Origin: Epiperipatus broadwayi
Taxonomy: Eukaryota > Onychophora > Udeonychophora > Euonychophora > Peripatidae
NCBI GenBank assembly: GCA_028023455.1
Contig: JAQFVV010012395.1
Location: 8,296,498-8,360,497 of the forward strand
Reading direction: 5' to 3'
Length of the DNA: 64,000 nucleotides
The position numbers and the translations under genes were made by a program. A model generated the notes under the pieces. It was not told the DNA's origin, ran no database searches, and saw nothing but the letters and a program-made list of their open reading frames with translations. Below are positions 1 through 11,200 of the stretch, piece after piece. Each line of letters opens with the position of its first letter. Position 1 is the first letter of the stretch.

Positions 1-2380
1 TAAAAATAGATTTGAAACAATTAAATCATTGGGTTTATCAGAAAGTTGATCTCAAGAATACAATACCAATATACTTCAGATATTCCAGCATTGCCACTTA
101 GCCTGGAGCATATGAAAAAGGGAATTTCCCAAAAATAGTTGAAAAAGGTATAAATAGCAAAGAGAACAATAGAAGAGCCAGTCCCAATTATTGTCAGCAA
201 TTGCCTGGCAAATCTACGCCAGTCAAAATTTTAAAATAATGATAAAAATGTTTGGAAGTATGGTAGCAGAATAGATGGCATCGATCTGCCCACCTCCCAT
301 GTCCTAAACATGACCATCAAAATGCTATAAGCTGGAGAAACCTCATAAAAATGAACTGCTGAATTGTTGAATCTTTTATTCAATTCATAGCTAGCTATGC
401 CTGTGTGGAAATTCAGTTTTCATCATGGGATTCCAACTTCCACTTGGACTTATAATAAATTAGGTAATATGTTTCCAATTTCTTAATTTCTAACCACCTA
501 ATTTATTTTTCTAAACTCCAGTGATCCAATAAAGTAACTCCTGACAATTGTAATGTCTTCTTAAATGTAATCCCCATAATGTAATTTAAAATATTTAATT
601 TGATATTCTATAAAAATATACTTGCTATTACTTAAAATCTAATGTCTTTGCTCTATTTCTATCTGTTTGAAGATTATGCCTCTTCTTAATGCTAAACTTC
701 CTTTTAATTGTGGTTTAGAAAATATTATTATTAATTACTTAAAATGAAATTAATATATGCCAATTTTTGTTCCATCTTGACAAAGCTTTACTTAAATATA
801 TATTTGCTGCCTATTTCCTGACCAATGTTTGTGGGTAAAAAAAAAAAAAAACGATCTAGCTCTGAAGATTTTGGAGCAACCTTTATTTTGTCCAGATGAA
901 ACCATTTTATATTATTGTCTTTTTTTATATTTATGCATATACGATTTAGTTGTGGGGAGATGTGAGATTCAAGTATGAGAATTTATTTAGTTAAATTATT
1001 TCATTTTTAAAGAGTGAAAGTGAGGGGGTTTAGAAAATTAGATTCGTGTTAAATAATAAGAGAGAAATAGAATGTCATTTGAAATGTTAGTGGGATTTTG
1101 TGTTGAAGGGAGGGACATGTCACTGATGGATATATTTGTAATAATAATTAATACTTATTTTATTCTTGTTGGTCTGATCTTGATCAATCTGTATACATTT
1201 ATGTAATTTTTATAGCTCAGCACAAATTTAAATTTAAATGCTAAAATATATTCTCCAGTACTTGTATTTTGCCTTACTGGTATTTTGCTTAATTATTTGT
1301 CTTTTGTTCTGTGTGACTGCCAGATCATAACTAGACCATGTGATAATTTCACTGGCCATACATTTTCTTATCAGGATATGAAAGCTAAGTGGGAAGACAT
1401 GTGGTAAGCTAAGCTCAGCTAGCTTAGATGATTCTCATTTCTTTCACCAGAAATATTTTAGGTTTGCCAATTGTGCAGACTATTTCTTGGAGTCACAGGA
1501 ATGGGGGCAGGTGAATTGAGTCCATGCTGGTAATGTAATATAGAATGATGGCATTTGTTAACTTTCCTTTGTCTGAGCACATTATGGTGGATGATGATCT
1601 GACTAATTTATATATTTTAAATCTTGAAATATTTATTTGCAAATATCACGATTCATTTATATTTTAAATGTGTCACTCTCTCCTACACCAATCCCTATAG
1701 TTTGAGTTAATTATTTCTCTCTTAAAATAAAATCAATCGGAATTAAATTATGTTTATCATATCTCTTTGAAAATATCCATTCCTAAATCTCAGACTTGGG
1801 CGGACATCTTCCATAAATTGCTAATTGTGACATTTGTTATATTGGCATATAAACTATACTGCCCTCTTGCCAGAGGCATAATAAATCACAGAATAGAAAC
1901 TTCTGTTAAATAATTTTATAAAATAAAATCAAAGACATTTAGATAAATTAACGAAATGTTTTATTAAATATATATGTGAATCTAAGCTACCTTTGGTTCG
2001 TCGCTATTCCCTCATTCTAAAATTAGTATTTCTAATTAATTATTGTGGCGCTATCTGATGACTCAAGGTCATACACATACCATTTTATTTTTAAAATAAA
2101 TAGATAGTCTAATTAAAGTTAATAATTAGAGTTAGACATACGAATTAGTTGGGGCTCATGCTCTCCCGTTGATGCTAGTGGGCCGGAGTGTGGTAAAGAT
2201 TAATTGCTTGCCTCGAAAATGTTGTTAATTAGTTTGCAGATTTAGAGAGTGGGTAAACAGGGCAGAATCCATAAGTATTCTTTATCTTTGATCTTGTGTA
2301 TGGTTGGATTCGAGGTACTTTTACCCAGACTGTGAATTGTGTTGAGTTAACATACAATTTCGAACCAGTACAACATATCT
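1..2380. other. AT-rich sequence with no recognised gene
   Basis: Presumably intron or flank of the plus-strand gene. It contains homopolymer runs and short ORFs of no recognisable family. I see no LDLa signature, tRNA or clear repeat structure here. Confidence 0.5.
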
Positions 2381-3620
2381 ATACAAGAGCACAGAAAGAG
2401 GTCATTTAAATGTGGCATCTGGCACTGATGGTTTTATTTCTATGCTATAAAGCACAGAAAAGATACTGTTTATCAGCAGCTGGTCTGCTTTAGGTTTATG
2501 CACTTTATCCCAATGCTCTTAGTTCAAAGTTTACTACAGTATCATGTGAGAGTGTCTGGGCTTCAGCCTGCCACAACTCTTCCAATATGCATGTCAAAGC
2601 AATTAGCTTACAAGTCATTGACCTACTATTACCTCCTAACAATTGTCAACCTGTTGCCACACTTCCCTACTCAATGTGGAACCTATGTCCAAGCAAGATT
2701 TTAAACAGCTCATGTGAAAAGTCATGTTTGCATGAGAACATGTTCATAACAAATAAAATGGCTGACTTGAAAATAGACAGTTTGAAATTGGGCCAACTTC
2801 CATCCACAGAAGCTGGCATACATAAATAATTAATTCTACTCTAATAGAATTTTTGCAATAAAATACATCAATTGATAAAGTTTTAATTCTTGTGGATGTG
2901 AAAAGGCATACCATCTGCCCTACATTACAGGACTAAGATGAAATTTTTGCCACTTGTAGTTAAAGCTTTTTAAATTTTTTGTAGTGTAAAATTGTTCTCG
3001 ACTAAATAATAGGAATTGATTAAGGAAATCAATGAATTACATTAAGCCGTTGGAATAAAATGTATGACTATAAAATTTCTCATAGTTTTATCCAGAGACC
3101 GAAAGAAATTGTCCAAAGAATACATTTATTAAACTTAAAAAAACAAAAACAAAAAAAACAATCGAGTTGGAAATTAGAAATCGTTTTTATTACATATGCT
3201 ATTAATATCCATATACGTATTCTTTCAAAGATAGCTATTATAATAAATCAATCAATAAATAAATAATAATTCTTTTCAAAAATGACCCAAAAAAGTAAAA
3301 GACAGTTCAGTAATCAAAGCATTGTCAGCATTTTTTCCCACCATGATGTAGTTAGTTATCTTTCAAGCAATGCTAGTAGATTTTGTAAAGTTTGCTGGGA
3401 AGGGGGAATGGGTGATGGTTTTTCCAGATAGTGCTGGCATATGCAGGGAATTCTACTATAATAGAATATTTGCAATAATGTATGTTTACATAAAATTGTT
3501 ACAGTAAATATTATTAAGGAAATAAAAAAAATGATGTTAATGCGTAGGATTATTATTGTTTCACAAATAATGGGGTGAGCCCAGTAATGTTATGTTTGTG
3601 TTTTTGCATAGCAACAATGC
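2381..3620. repeat. Degenerate repeat-rich block with a duplicated end motif
   Basis: The stretch at 2812-2864 (GCTGGCATA..., then TAATAGAAT, TTGCAATAA) recurs at 3433-3480 in the same orientation. The segment near 2535-2590 (ATGTGAGAGTGTCTGG) resembles, inverted, sequence near 14400 in the foldback element, so these are probably decayed copies of related non-autonomous elements. No coding content is recognised. Confidence 0.4.
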
Positions 3621-3763
3621 CATTAAGTGGCTAATCACAATCTAATAGAACAGTACCAAATTTATAATATATATAGTGCTATGAGAAATCCATAGGAGAA
3701 TATTCTACACCATCAGTGTTATTAAACATAATTCAAGAGAATATGAACTCGTATCCACCTACC

Positions 3764-4050
3764 TTATTATTAAAGTTTAATTTATTATTTAGAAGGTAAA
3801 AATTTATGATAAGAAAAAAAGAAGGCTGCATTAATAAATAACAAATAAAATATTTTTATACAATAAAACATATAAAATATTTAAACATTATGACATTAAA
3901 TTATAAAATAATAATAGATAATAAAAAATATTACCATCCTTCAGGTTATCACAAATTTTAAACACTAAAAGTTTTATAAAATCTCTGGCTTAAAATTCCC
4001 TTTTTGTTAAGCTTAACATTTTCTTCATTTGTTTGTTTTACATTATGAAG
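3764..4050 (+). repeat. Left inverted repeat of the 4.1-kb unit
   Basis: Matches the reverse complement of 7531-7838 over nearly its whole length. The inner boundary is just after the TTTTACATTATG block. The arm carries no coding content. Confidence 0.7.
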
Positions 4051-4424
4051 TTATAATGGTCATCCAATGTAAGTGCTTGAGAATGATTCTGGCTATTTAA
4101 TAAAAAAATAATTTGGTGAGGAATGTGAGAATAGAAAAGAAGCTAACAGTTAAAATAATAATGAATTGAATTTTATATTGGTTGAATTTTGATGTTGGTA
4201 GAAAATACAAACAAATAATATAATTAAATGTGCATATAAATAGGAAAAACTTATGAAGTGGTTGATAATAAAATAATCAGACAAGTAATGGTAAATAGGG
4301 CTACAGAGTGAAAGGGTAAATGATCACACCAATCTATTGAATAAAAAAATTAAGTAGAAATAATTTTAAAATAGTTTACTAAAAGAATAAATATTGTAGT
4401 TAAATATTATAACTAATTAGATAG

Positions 4425-5300
4425 ATGCATACTAGATTGAAAGCAAAAATGCATGCTCCAGAAATTGAATTAAAAAATGTTTATAGTGAGGAACAAATTA
4501 AAGATCAATTGGAAGCCCCAAATAAAGATAAGACTATAACAATGATGAGGAAAATGTTTGGCAAAATGAAATATTTGAACAACTTGAAAATCAAAATAAG
4601 GAAATTTTAAAAATATTAGAAGAATGAAGTAAAATATTTCATAGAATGTTTGAAGATCAAAATAAGGGGATACAAAGAATACTTGACAATCATGAAAGAG
4701 AAATAGTAAAAGCAGAAAATCATAAGGTGTTACAATAGGTTCCTTTAAAAATAACAACTTTGTTGAAAAGCTTGAAAAGAAAAAAAAGTAGAATGTTTTG
4801 ATTATGTAGTAGAAGTAAAATATATAAAAAATCATAAAGCTTAGATATGAAGTTTCCAAATGTTGAACAATTATAATAAAATGAGGATGTATAGGCTAAA
4901 GATAGTTAACAAAATATGAATGAAGTGTGGTTGCAAAATAAAATTATTTTCAAAGAAATGAAAAAGTTAGGGTGAATTTTATGATAATATAGAAGGAATG
5001 GAATAATTAAAAATCAAAGTGATTGATTATAAATGTGTAACACAAATTTATAAGGCTATATATTGTAAAGTAAGGGAAAGATTGAAGGTACATGTTAAAA
5101 AATTGCAGCTGTAATAACAAAAAAAAATAGAACTTTTAGAAAATGAATTAAATATTTACTCCAGTGATAGTAAAGGTGACCATGTAATATGTGGTAGTAT
5201 AGATAGAGAAATTTATTTGTTATTCCATTTGGGAAAACTGAGAGTAATTGAAAATTACATGGAGAGTAGAAAATCTTAATCCCAGTTTAATATTTTATCA
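4425..5300 (+). pseudogene. Charged, coiled Gag-like relic
   Basis: Broken frames encode Lys/Glu/Asn-rich helical peptides, for example EEQIKDQLEAPNKD and further on DNHEREIVKAENHK and CKVRERLKVHVKKLQ. Such sequence is common in Gag proteins of LTR retroelements, and its place upstream of an integrase tail fits, but no zinc knuckle or capsid motif is recognised. It is interrupted by many stops. Confidence 0.3.
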
Positions 5301-5582
5301 AAGATCTAGAAACTGATTAATTAATTAATGAGCTTATGTATGAATAAAAAATAGAATATAATTTTACGGTAACATAATTTTTTTTTTCTAAAAAAAATAT
5401 ATGTTCAAAGTTGTTAAAAAATATGAGACAAATAATAATTTTGAGATGTAAAGAACTGTCAGTAAAAAAATATTTATGGCTAAGATACTTATAAAACGTT
5501 AATTATATATTATACTTATAATATTTGCTGTTATACCTTATGAAAAAAAGAAGCAAGGAGGTGAAGTTATTAACTTATATAG

Positions 5583-5587
<5 letters not shown>

Positions 5588-5620
<33 letters not shown>

Positions 5621-5660
5621 CTGTATATATATATATATATATATATACAGAGAGAGAGAG
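5588..5660. repeat. TA dinucleotide repeats with a CTCTCTG/CAGAGAG dyad
   Basis: Two TA runs are separated by CTCTCTGTA and followed by CAGAGAGAGAGAG, so the second half can fold back on the first. It is a simple repeat. Confidence 0.9.
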
Positions 5661-5789
5661 AATATCTATTTACTATTTTTTTATTATTATGTATGAAGAG
5701 ATAATGAGGATATAAAAAATGCACATTCTATGAACTTCTCCAGAAAGGTGTCCTATACCAATCTTACGATACATACAATTTCATAGATC

Positions 5790-6059
5790 ATGACTGAAAC
5801 AACACATAAATTAGTGAAAACAGGAGATCTAAGAATAAATAAGCAGAACACTTTTAGCCAGACTTTTCAGTTAGGTGATAAAGTTATGATTCAGCTTAAT
5901 CCTGTAAGTGATCTTGAAATACAGGTCTATTAAAAATTTTAAGAAATTTATGATGACCTGTTCATTATCATTCACCAACATAAAAGTAATGCTTTTGTAT
6001 TGGTTAATGAAAGAATAGAAAAGGGAACATACAATGTCCACTTTTTGAAACTTGGCTAA
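5790..6059 (+). pseudogene. Relic of a retroviral-type integrase C-terminal tail
   Basis: One frame with two internal stops reads FQLGDKVMIQLNP, then EIYDDLFIIIHQHKSNAFVL, and ends GTYNVHFLKLG at a stop. The pattern 'F-x-x-GDxVMI...Y-x-x-x-F-x-I...x-Y-x-V...G-T-Y-N-V-x-x-L-K' is typical of the C-terminal region of gypsy-type and related integrases. It is a dead copy with no intact integrase core nearby. Confidence 0.6.
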
Positions 6060-7530
6060 GAAAAATCAACTAGTGATGATGAGTAGGTAAGTTTATTGTA
6101 TGTATGCTAATTGTAAATTGATAATATTTGTATAATTAAACCTTTTCTTTGAGAAGTCAGCCAAATTGCAGGTGTGTGCTTGTGCTGAAAATCCTCATGT
6201 AAGTTGAAAGCACCAGTTGAAAGATATCCTGGGCTCATAACAGAGTATCTGGTAGAAGGGAATTCCTATTGAAATGATAATTAGAAATTTGAAAATTAAA
6301 TTGAATGTTTGGTAGAATTTTCTTAACATTCACAAAAAAATTATTCAAGTTCAAAAGTCCTTGGTTAACAGTTGTGTATTGCACAATGAGGCTAACATTG
6401 TAGTTGCAACATTTTTAAGAAATTAAAATTGAGCTTGGTAAACATTTAGTCAGTTTATTCTAATATTGGAAGTGATTTTAAACTTAATACCTCTAATATT
6501 TTGATCTCCGACTCATTATCAAGATTAACCTTTATACAGTTTACTTTAGTATTGGTGGTGCTTTCAAATTTGCTGTCTCGCCTAATCTCTAGCCCATTAT
6601 CAAGGTTATATGTATAAATTTAATAATGTTTAGTGTAGAAATAAAATCATCCAATGTCAAAGGTATGAATTGACTTATTTTATTTCTAACCTGGTGGGAA
6701 GGCAGTATATTGATTGCAAAGCAAGATACATAATTGACCACAAAGGTTGTTAAATGCTGGTTTTAAATATTAGTTATCTTTAGAAATAACAATTTTAATA
6801 GAAATGATATTTAAAAAAAACGAGTAGACAAATAAGTTTTATAAAACGGAAAAAATTTCTTTTTTTTTACAAATTTAAATTTGCCTGTATCGTTTTTAAT
6901 AGTAAAGTGCAAAGGTCAATTATTTAAACTTTGAAATAAAATATGATTAAAAAAAAATTAATTTTGTTTTAATAATGTCAAATTTATAAAAAGGATTTTT
7001 ATATTGGAACAAATATTTTTATTATAATTAATAAAATTAGCTTTAAAAAATGATTGGAAAGATGATCAATACGATTTATTTATTTGTTTAAAAAAGGATG
7101 ATTTAAAATATTTTTATTAAAAAAGCTCACATTCAGCCTGAATTTCCAGTTTGTCTTTTAATTTTAAAATCATAATTTTTTTTTTATTTGCAGCCAAGTT
7201 ATAAACAAAAATAAATATAATAAAATGATTATCATAGCTCAAAGCAGCTAATTTCACTGAGTATGTATCATTTACTCTGGATCAATGTAGCCTGGATTTT
7301 TTAGCAATTTCAGAGTTGTGCTTAATTTCTATTTTAAAAAAATTTACACTTACAAATAACTGAACTGAAAATCCTCTCTTACAGAATATTTGTTTTTGGA
7401 GCAGTGAAGAAATATGATTTAGGAAAATATGATCTGAATAAATTAAAAGTTGAAGCAGCTAAAGAGCTAAAAAAATGTTTATACATTCTCAAGGAGAAGA
7501 ATGTTTAGCATTTTAAATACTAAAATAGTC

Positions 7531-7838
7531 TGCATAATGTAAAACAAACAAATGAAGAAAAATGTTATGCTTAATAAAAAGGGAAATTTTAACCAGACTT
7601 TGATAAATCTTCTAGTGTTTAAAATATGCACCACTTGAAGAATAGTAGTATTAAGTATTTATTATTATTTTATAACTCAATGTAATAATGTTATTTTTTC
7701 TATGCTTTAATGTAATAATGTTTAAATATTTTATATATCTTATTGTATAGTAAATATTTTGTTATTTATTAATCCACTCTTCTGTATCTCTTTTCATAAA
7801 TTTTTACTATTTAAATAATAGATTAAACTTTATAATAG
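7531..7838 (-). repeat. Right inverted repeat of the 4.1-kb unit
   Basis: Partner of 3764-4050. It is about 20 bp longer because of a duplicated TGTAATAATGTT stretch near 7680-7720. It ends about 340 bp before the first LDLa exon. Confidence 0.7.
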
Positions 7839-8175
7839 TTAGAGAGAAGAGTTCACATTGTACTGAATTAGTTATGATATTGTTTAATTATACTGATGAT
7901 GTAGAATATCCTTTTATGGATTTCCTAGTTTTGGGATGGTGCTCTGGTTTTAAAGCTAATATAAATTTGTAATTCATAGATGATCTAATTTCCAATTACT
8001 CAGGAGTGATTAATGGTCTGTAAAGGTGACATAGTCTATAATATTTTTATTATTATAGCTATGTCTAGCCATTTGTACGATTTATGATTAAATTACATTT
8101 TATTTTTACTCCTATCTTGTTTTATCACTGTTATTTCAAATTTTGAGCATAGCACTTATGTAATGTTTGTTGCAG

Positions 8176-8283
8176 ACTGCCCACCAGATAGTTTCCGATG
8201 TTCATCAGGAGAATGCTGTTCCAATAGTCAGAAGTGTGATGGTCATATTAACTGTGCTGATGGAAGTGATGAATTTCAATGTG
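8176..8283 (+). CDS. Exon: LDL-receptor class A module 1
   Basis: This 36-codon exon is phase 1 at both ends. The acceptor is a T-rich run ending in TTGCAG and the donor reads G|GTTAGT. The peptide has the LDLa pattern: [23 protein letters not shown], then ADGSDE and the final Cys. The acidic calcium cage (CDG..NC.DGSDE) is complete. The base after the third cysteine encodes a further Cys (GECC) where the family normally has a hydrophobic residue, so the module holds seven cysteines. The exon sits alone in AT-rich sequence with the next exon 5 kb away. Confidence 0.9.
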
Positions 8284-11200
8284 GTTAGTCATTGTTAGAT
8301 AAAATAGGTTCTGCATTAATATAAAGCTAATTAAAAAGTTTTGTATAAACTTTTTATAATTTAATTCAGGCTTGCATGAACATATTTTATGATAACAAAA
8401 TTTGTATAATAATTTATATTTTGGAAAGAAGATATCAATTAAACATCCCTATATTTAATTGCAATGACTGCTGTCATAAACATTGAAAATAATGTTAGAA
8501 CAAGCACACATCTTTATTTAATAATAATTTCGATTTCAAATGCTGAAGATTTTTTTCCCCTCTAGTCAATAACATTTCCTCTCATTACATCATGTTGAAG
8601 CTGTATGACTAATTTTTGAGGACAACTAATAATTTCAAATAATGCTCTAGACTTGTCCTATTAAGTGAATCAAATGCCTTGAAGAAAATCCATAAAAGTA
8701 ATATATAAATGACTCATTCGTTCCTGACACTTTTCTTCTTTTGGGTCACAACAAAAATCATATCTATAATGCTTTGGTAACCATTCATTTATAACTGAAA
8801 GAAACATCTTCAACTAAATTCTTGAAAGTACTGCAGGATATAATAATATTCAATGATAATTACTAAAATCTTATCTATTCCCTAAGTTTTGAAAATTGGA
8901 ACAATAAAAATATCATCATCCTTAAGATCTTTGCACAATTTAACACATCCAGATATTTGCAAAAAAATCAAATATTTTTAGAGCTAACATATCCATATCT
9001 AACTTTAAAATTTATCCTTAAATGAAGTTTGTTGAAAAAATTAGTTGCATTAAAATTCTATTACAAATAATAACCAGACAAGTCATTTTGGACTCTAGAT
9101 AATAATTAATCAATAAAAATAAAATACATAAAATATCTTGAACAAAATGAACAAAAAATACATAATTTTTAAAGAAGGATTTTACTAGTTACCTAAAAAT
9201 TACAGTGATGTAGGCAATGTCACTAAATTTCAAGTAGTTGCAAATATGTCTTTAAATGCTAAATGTTGATCTCTGATTTTAATTTTGCACAATTTATTAT
9301 AGAAGAGAATCAATTGTTTATAAAATATAGAATTGAAGCAAAAATGTCACCTCAAAAACCACAGTATGAAAAATATAAAGATAGATATTCTGATATTAGG
9401 GAAAAGCATTCTGTTCATTCCATTAATAACTGCAGAAAGGGAAGGAGACTGAGAACATGTAATTGAAAAAATGAAAGTGTGATATGTCTGTAATGCAGAA
9501 CAACTATAAAGAAATTATTAAATCGTTTTTTCTTCCTTAGGGTACAATTGGAAAAATGCATCTATGTTAGCATTGAACAATTTTCTGGATAAAAAGCTGT
9601 TAAATCCAGATATTTGGGTTCAAGATACCAATGTTTAAATTTTTGAATAAGGTATTTATTTGTGAAGTTTAAAATGGGTTTTATAATAGTGAGATTTTGA
9701 TTTAGTAAGTTAAATCACTAAACATCACATGATCACCATTTCTTATGCTTGCTCATAACTGTTACTAAAAAAGGCAAAACTTTCCTTACAGTAGTGCCAC
9801 TCAGTATAAGCCAGCATAATAAATGGATGCCAGAAGGGTTGTGCATAAAATCTTTATTTAGTGCCTACTCATCAAATATCCCCAGACTAGTTTCTGGCTT
9901 GTGACCTTCATCAGTGAGGAGTCTTAGATCTGAGTGCACTGCACCTAGATCTTAGGATCTAATGCAACCCTCCAGCAGCCACCTTTTATCTCTATTTAAC
10001 TACAAAACTATAAGAATAAAATTGAAAACACAATAATATTTTCAATCTAAGCTCAATAGCTTATATAGTTCATTGATTACTCTGGCTTGCACTGAGCAGG
10101 ACTACTATATGGAGAGTTTTGCCTGCTTTAATAACAGGTATGAGAAAGCATAAGAAATAGTGATCATGTGATGTTTAGTGGTTTAATACCAATCCTGCCT
10201 AATAGGATAGTGGTGGCTAAATGTATGGGTACTGTACTGAGTTCAGCCCATATGACTATATAAGCTATTGTGCTTAGATTGAAAATATTGGGTTTTCAAT
10301 TTTATTCTCATAGTTTTATAGTTAAGTAGAGATAAAAGGTAGCAGTTGGAGGGTTGCATTATATTCTAAGATCTATGTGCATTGCTCACTGATGAAGGCC
10401 ACAAGCCAGAAACTAGTCTGGAGATATTGGATGAGTAATCACTAGATAGAGATTTTGTGCACAAGCCTTCTGGCATCCATTGATTACTCTGGCTTGCACT
10501 GAGTGGCACTACTGCATGAAGAGTTTTGCTTGATTTAGTAAGTTATCAACATCCCAGAAGTGAATTTTTTAAAATATTGTATGAGTAATAAAGGTATGAG
10601 TAATGATTAATTTGAGTAAATCATCTAGGAATTTACTCTTTACTGGCAAATTATCTGTAGGAGTGATAGATATAAATTGTTGAGTGTAAGAAAAAATGTC
10701 TAGTATCCTGATAATTTCATTTATTGCCCTTTGAAAAAAGAAGACAGGAGTACAATGTAAAGGTAGCTCATTAATCTTTGAGTTTTTGCATAGATCTTAT
10801 ATTAATAGCAATTGTTTTCCTATCCCAGATCAGTTTAGTGCAAAAACAACTATTTTTGGTAAATGCATCAGTGAATTATATAGGGGACTATTAAGTAGTT
10901 TTGGGGAAGATAAACATGTTAATAAGAGAAATTTTGGCATGCATTGAGAGGTAGGTACAACAAAAAAATTAAGTGTGGTTTCTATACAAGTTAAGAGCTT
11001 GTTTTGAATAGAGTTTTTATTTTATTGACTGAAAGATGTAAAAAATTGTAGTTTCTATACAAGTTACAAGCTTGTTTTGAATAGAGTTTTGATTTTATTG
11101 ACCGAAAGATGTTTAGGGCAGCCAGGAAAATTATGAGAAGGTGCAGTGAATGGGAAGGTAATGGTTTTCACAGATAAAATGTTCCAAGCATATGGTTTAG

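Larger units (their letters stand above)
3764..7838. mobile_element. 4.1-kb unit bounded by about 290-bp inverted repeats, with retroelement relics inside
   Basis: The sequence 3764-4050 is repeated in reverse complement at 7531-7838. Aligned blocks include AAAGTTTAAT, GTAAAAATTTATGA, AATAAATAACAAA, TTTAAACACTA and CTTCATTTGTTTGTTTTAC. Identity by eye is well above half, with small gaps. The interior holds coiled, charged Gag-like fragments (4425-5300) and an integrase-type C-terminal tail (5790-6059). Large inverted repeats around a retroviral-type integrase are a feature of Ginger and Maverick/Polinton DNA transposons. Alternatives are a dead LTR element trapped between two inverted copies of an unrelated repeat, or a rearranged LTR element. 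No target-site duplication was found. Confidence 0.55.
9710..10545. mobile_element. Hammerhead-repeat family 1, inverted dimer (copy 1)
   Basis: The left part (9715-10080) and right part (10125-10540) are inverted copies of one another. Shared blocks include CATCACATGATCACCA against TGGTGATCATGTGATG, the GGATGCCAGAAG / CTTCTGGCATCC block, and the ATTGAAAA-containing block near 10025 and 10280. The same unit recurs at 26387-26640 and 34249-34591. Each unit carries a hammerhead-like core (see separate entries). No ORF is present, so this is a non-autonomous element, compatible with metazoan retrozymes or Penelope-derived repeats. The arms have diverged, so the insertion is not recent. Confidence 0.7.

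Noticed and set aside
4470-4859. 129-codon minus-strand ORF rich in Phe and Tyr.
   Set aside because: It is the complement of the Lys/Asn-rich Gag-like relic and has the composition expected for antisense of that sequence.
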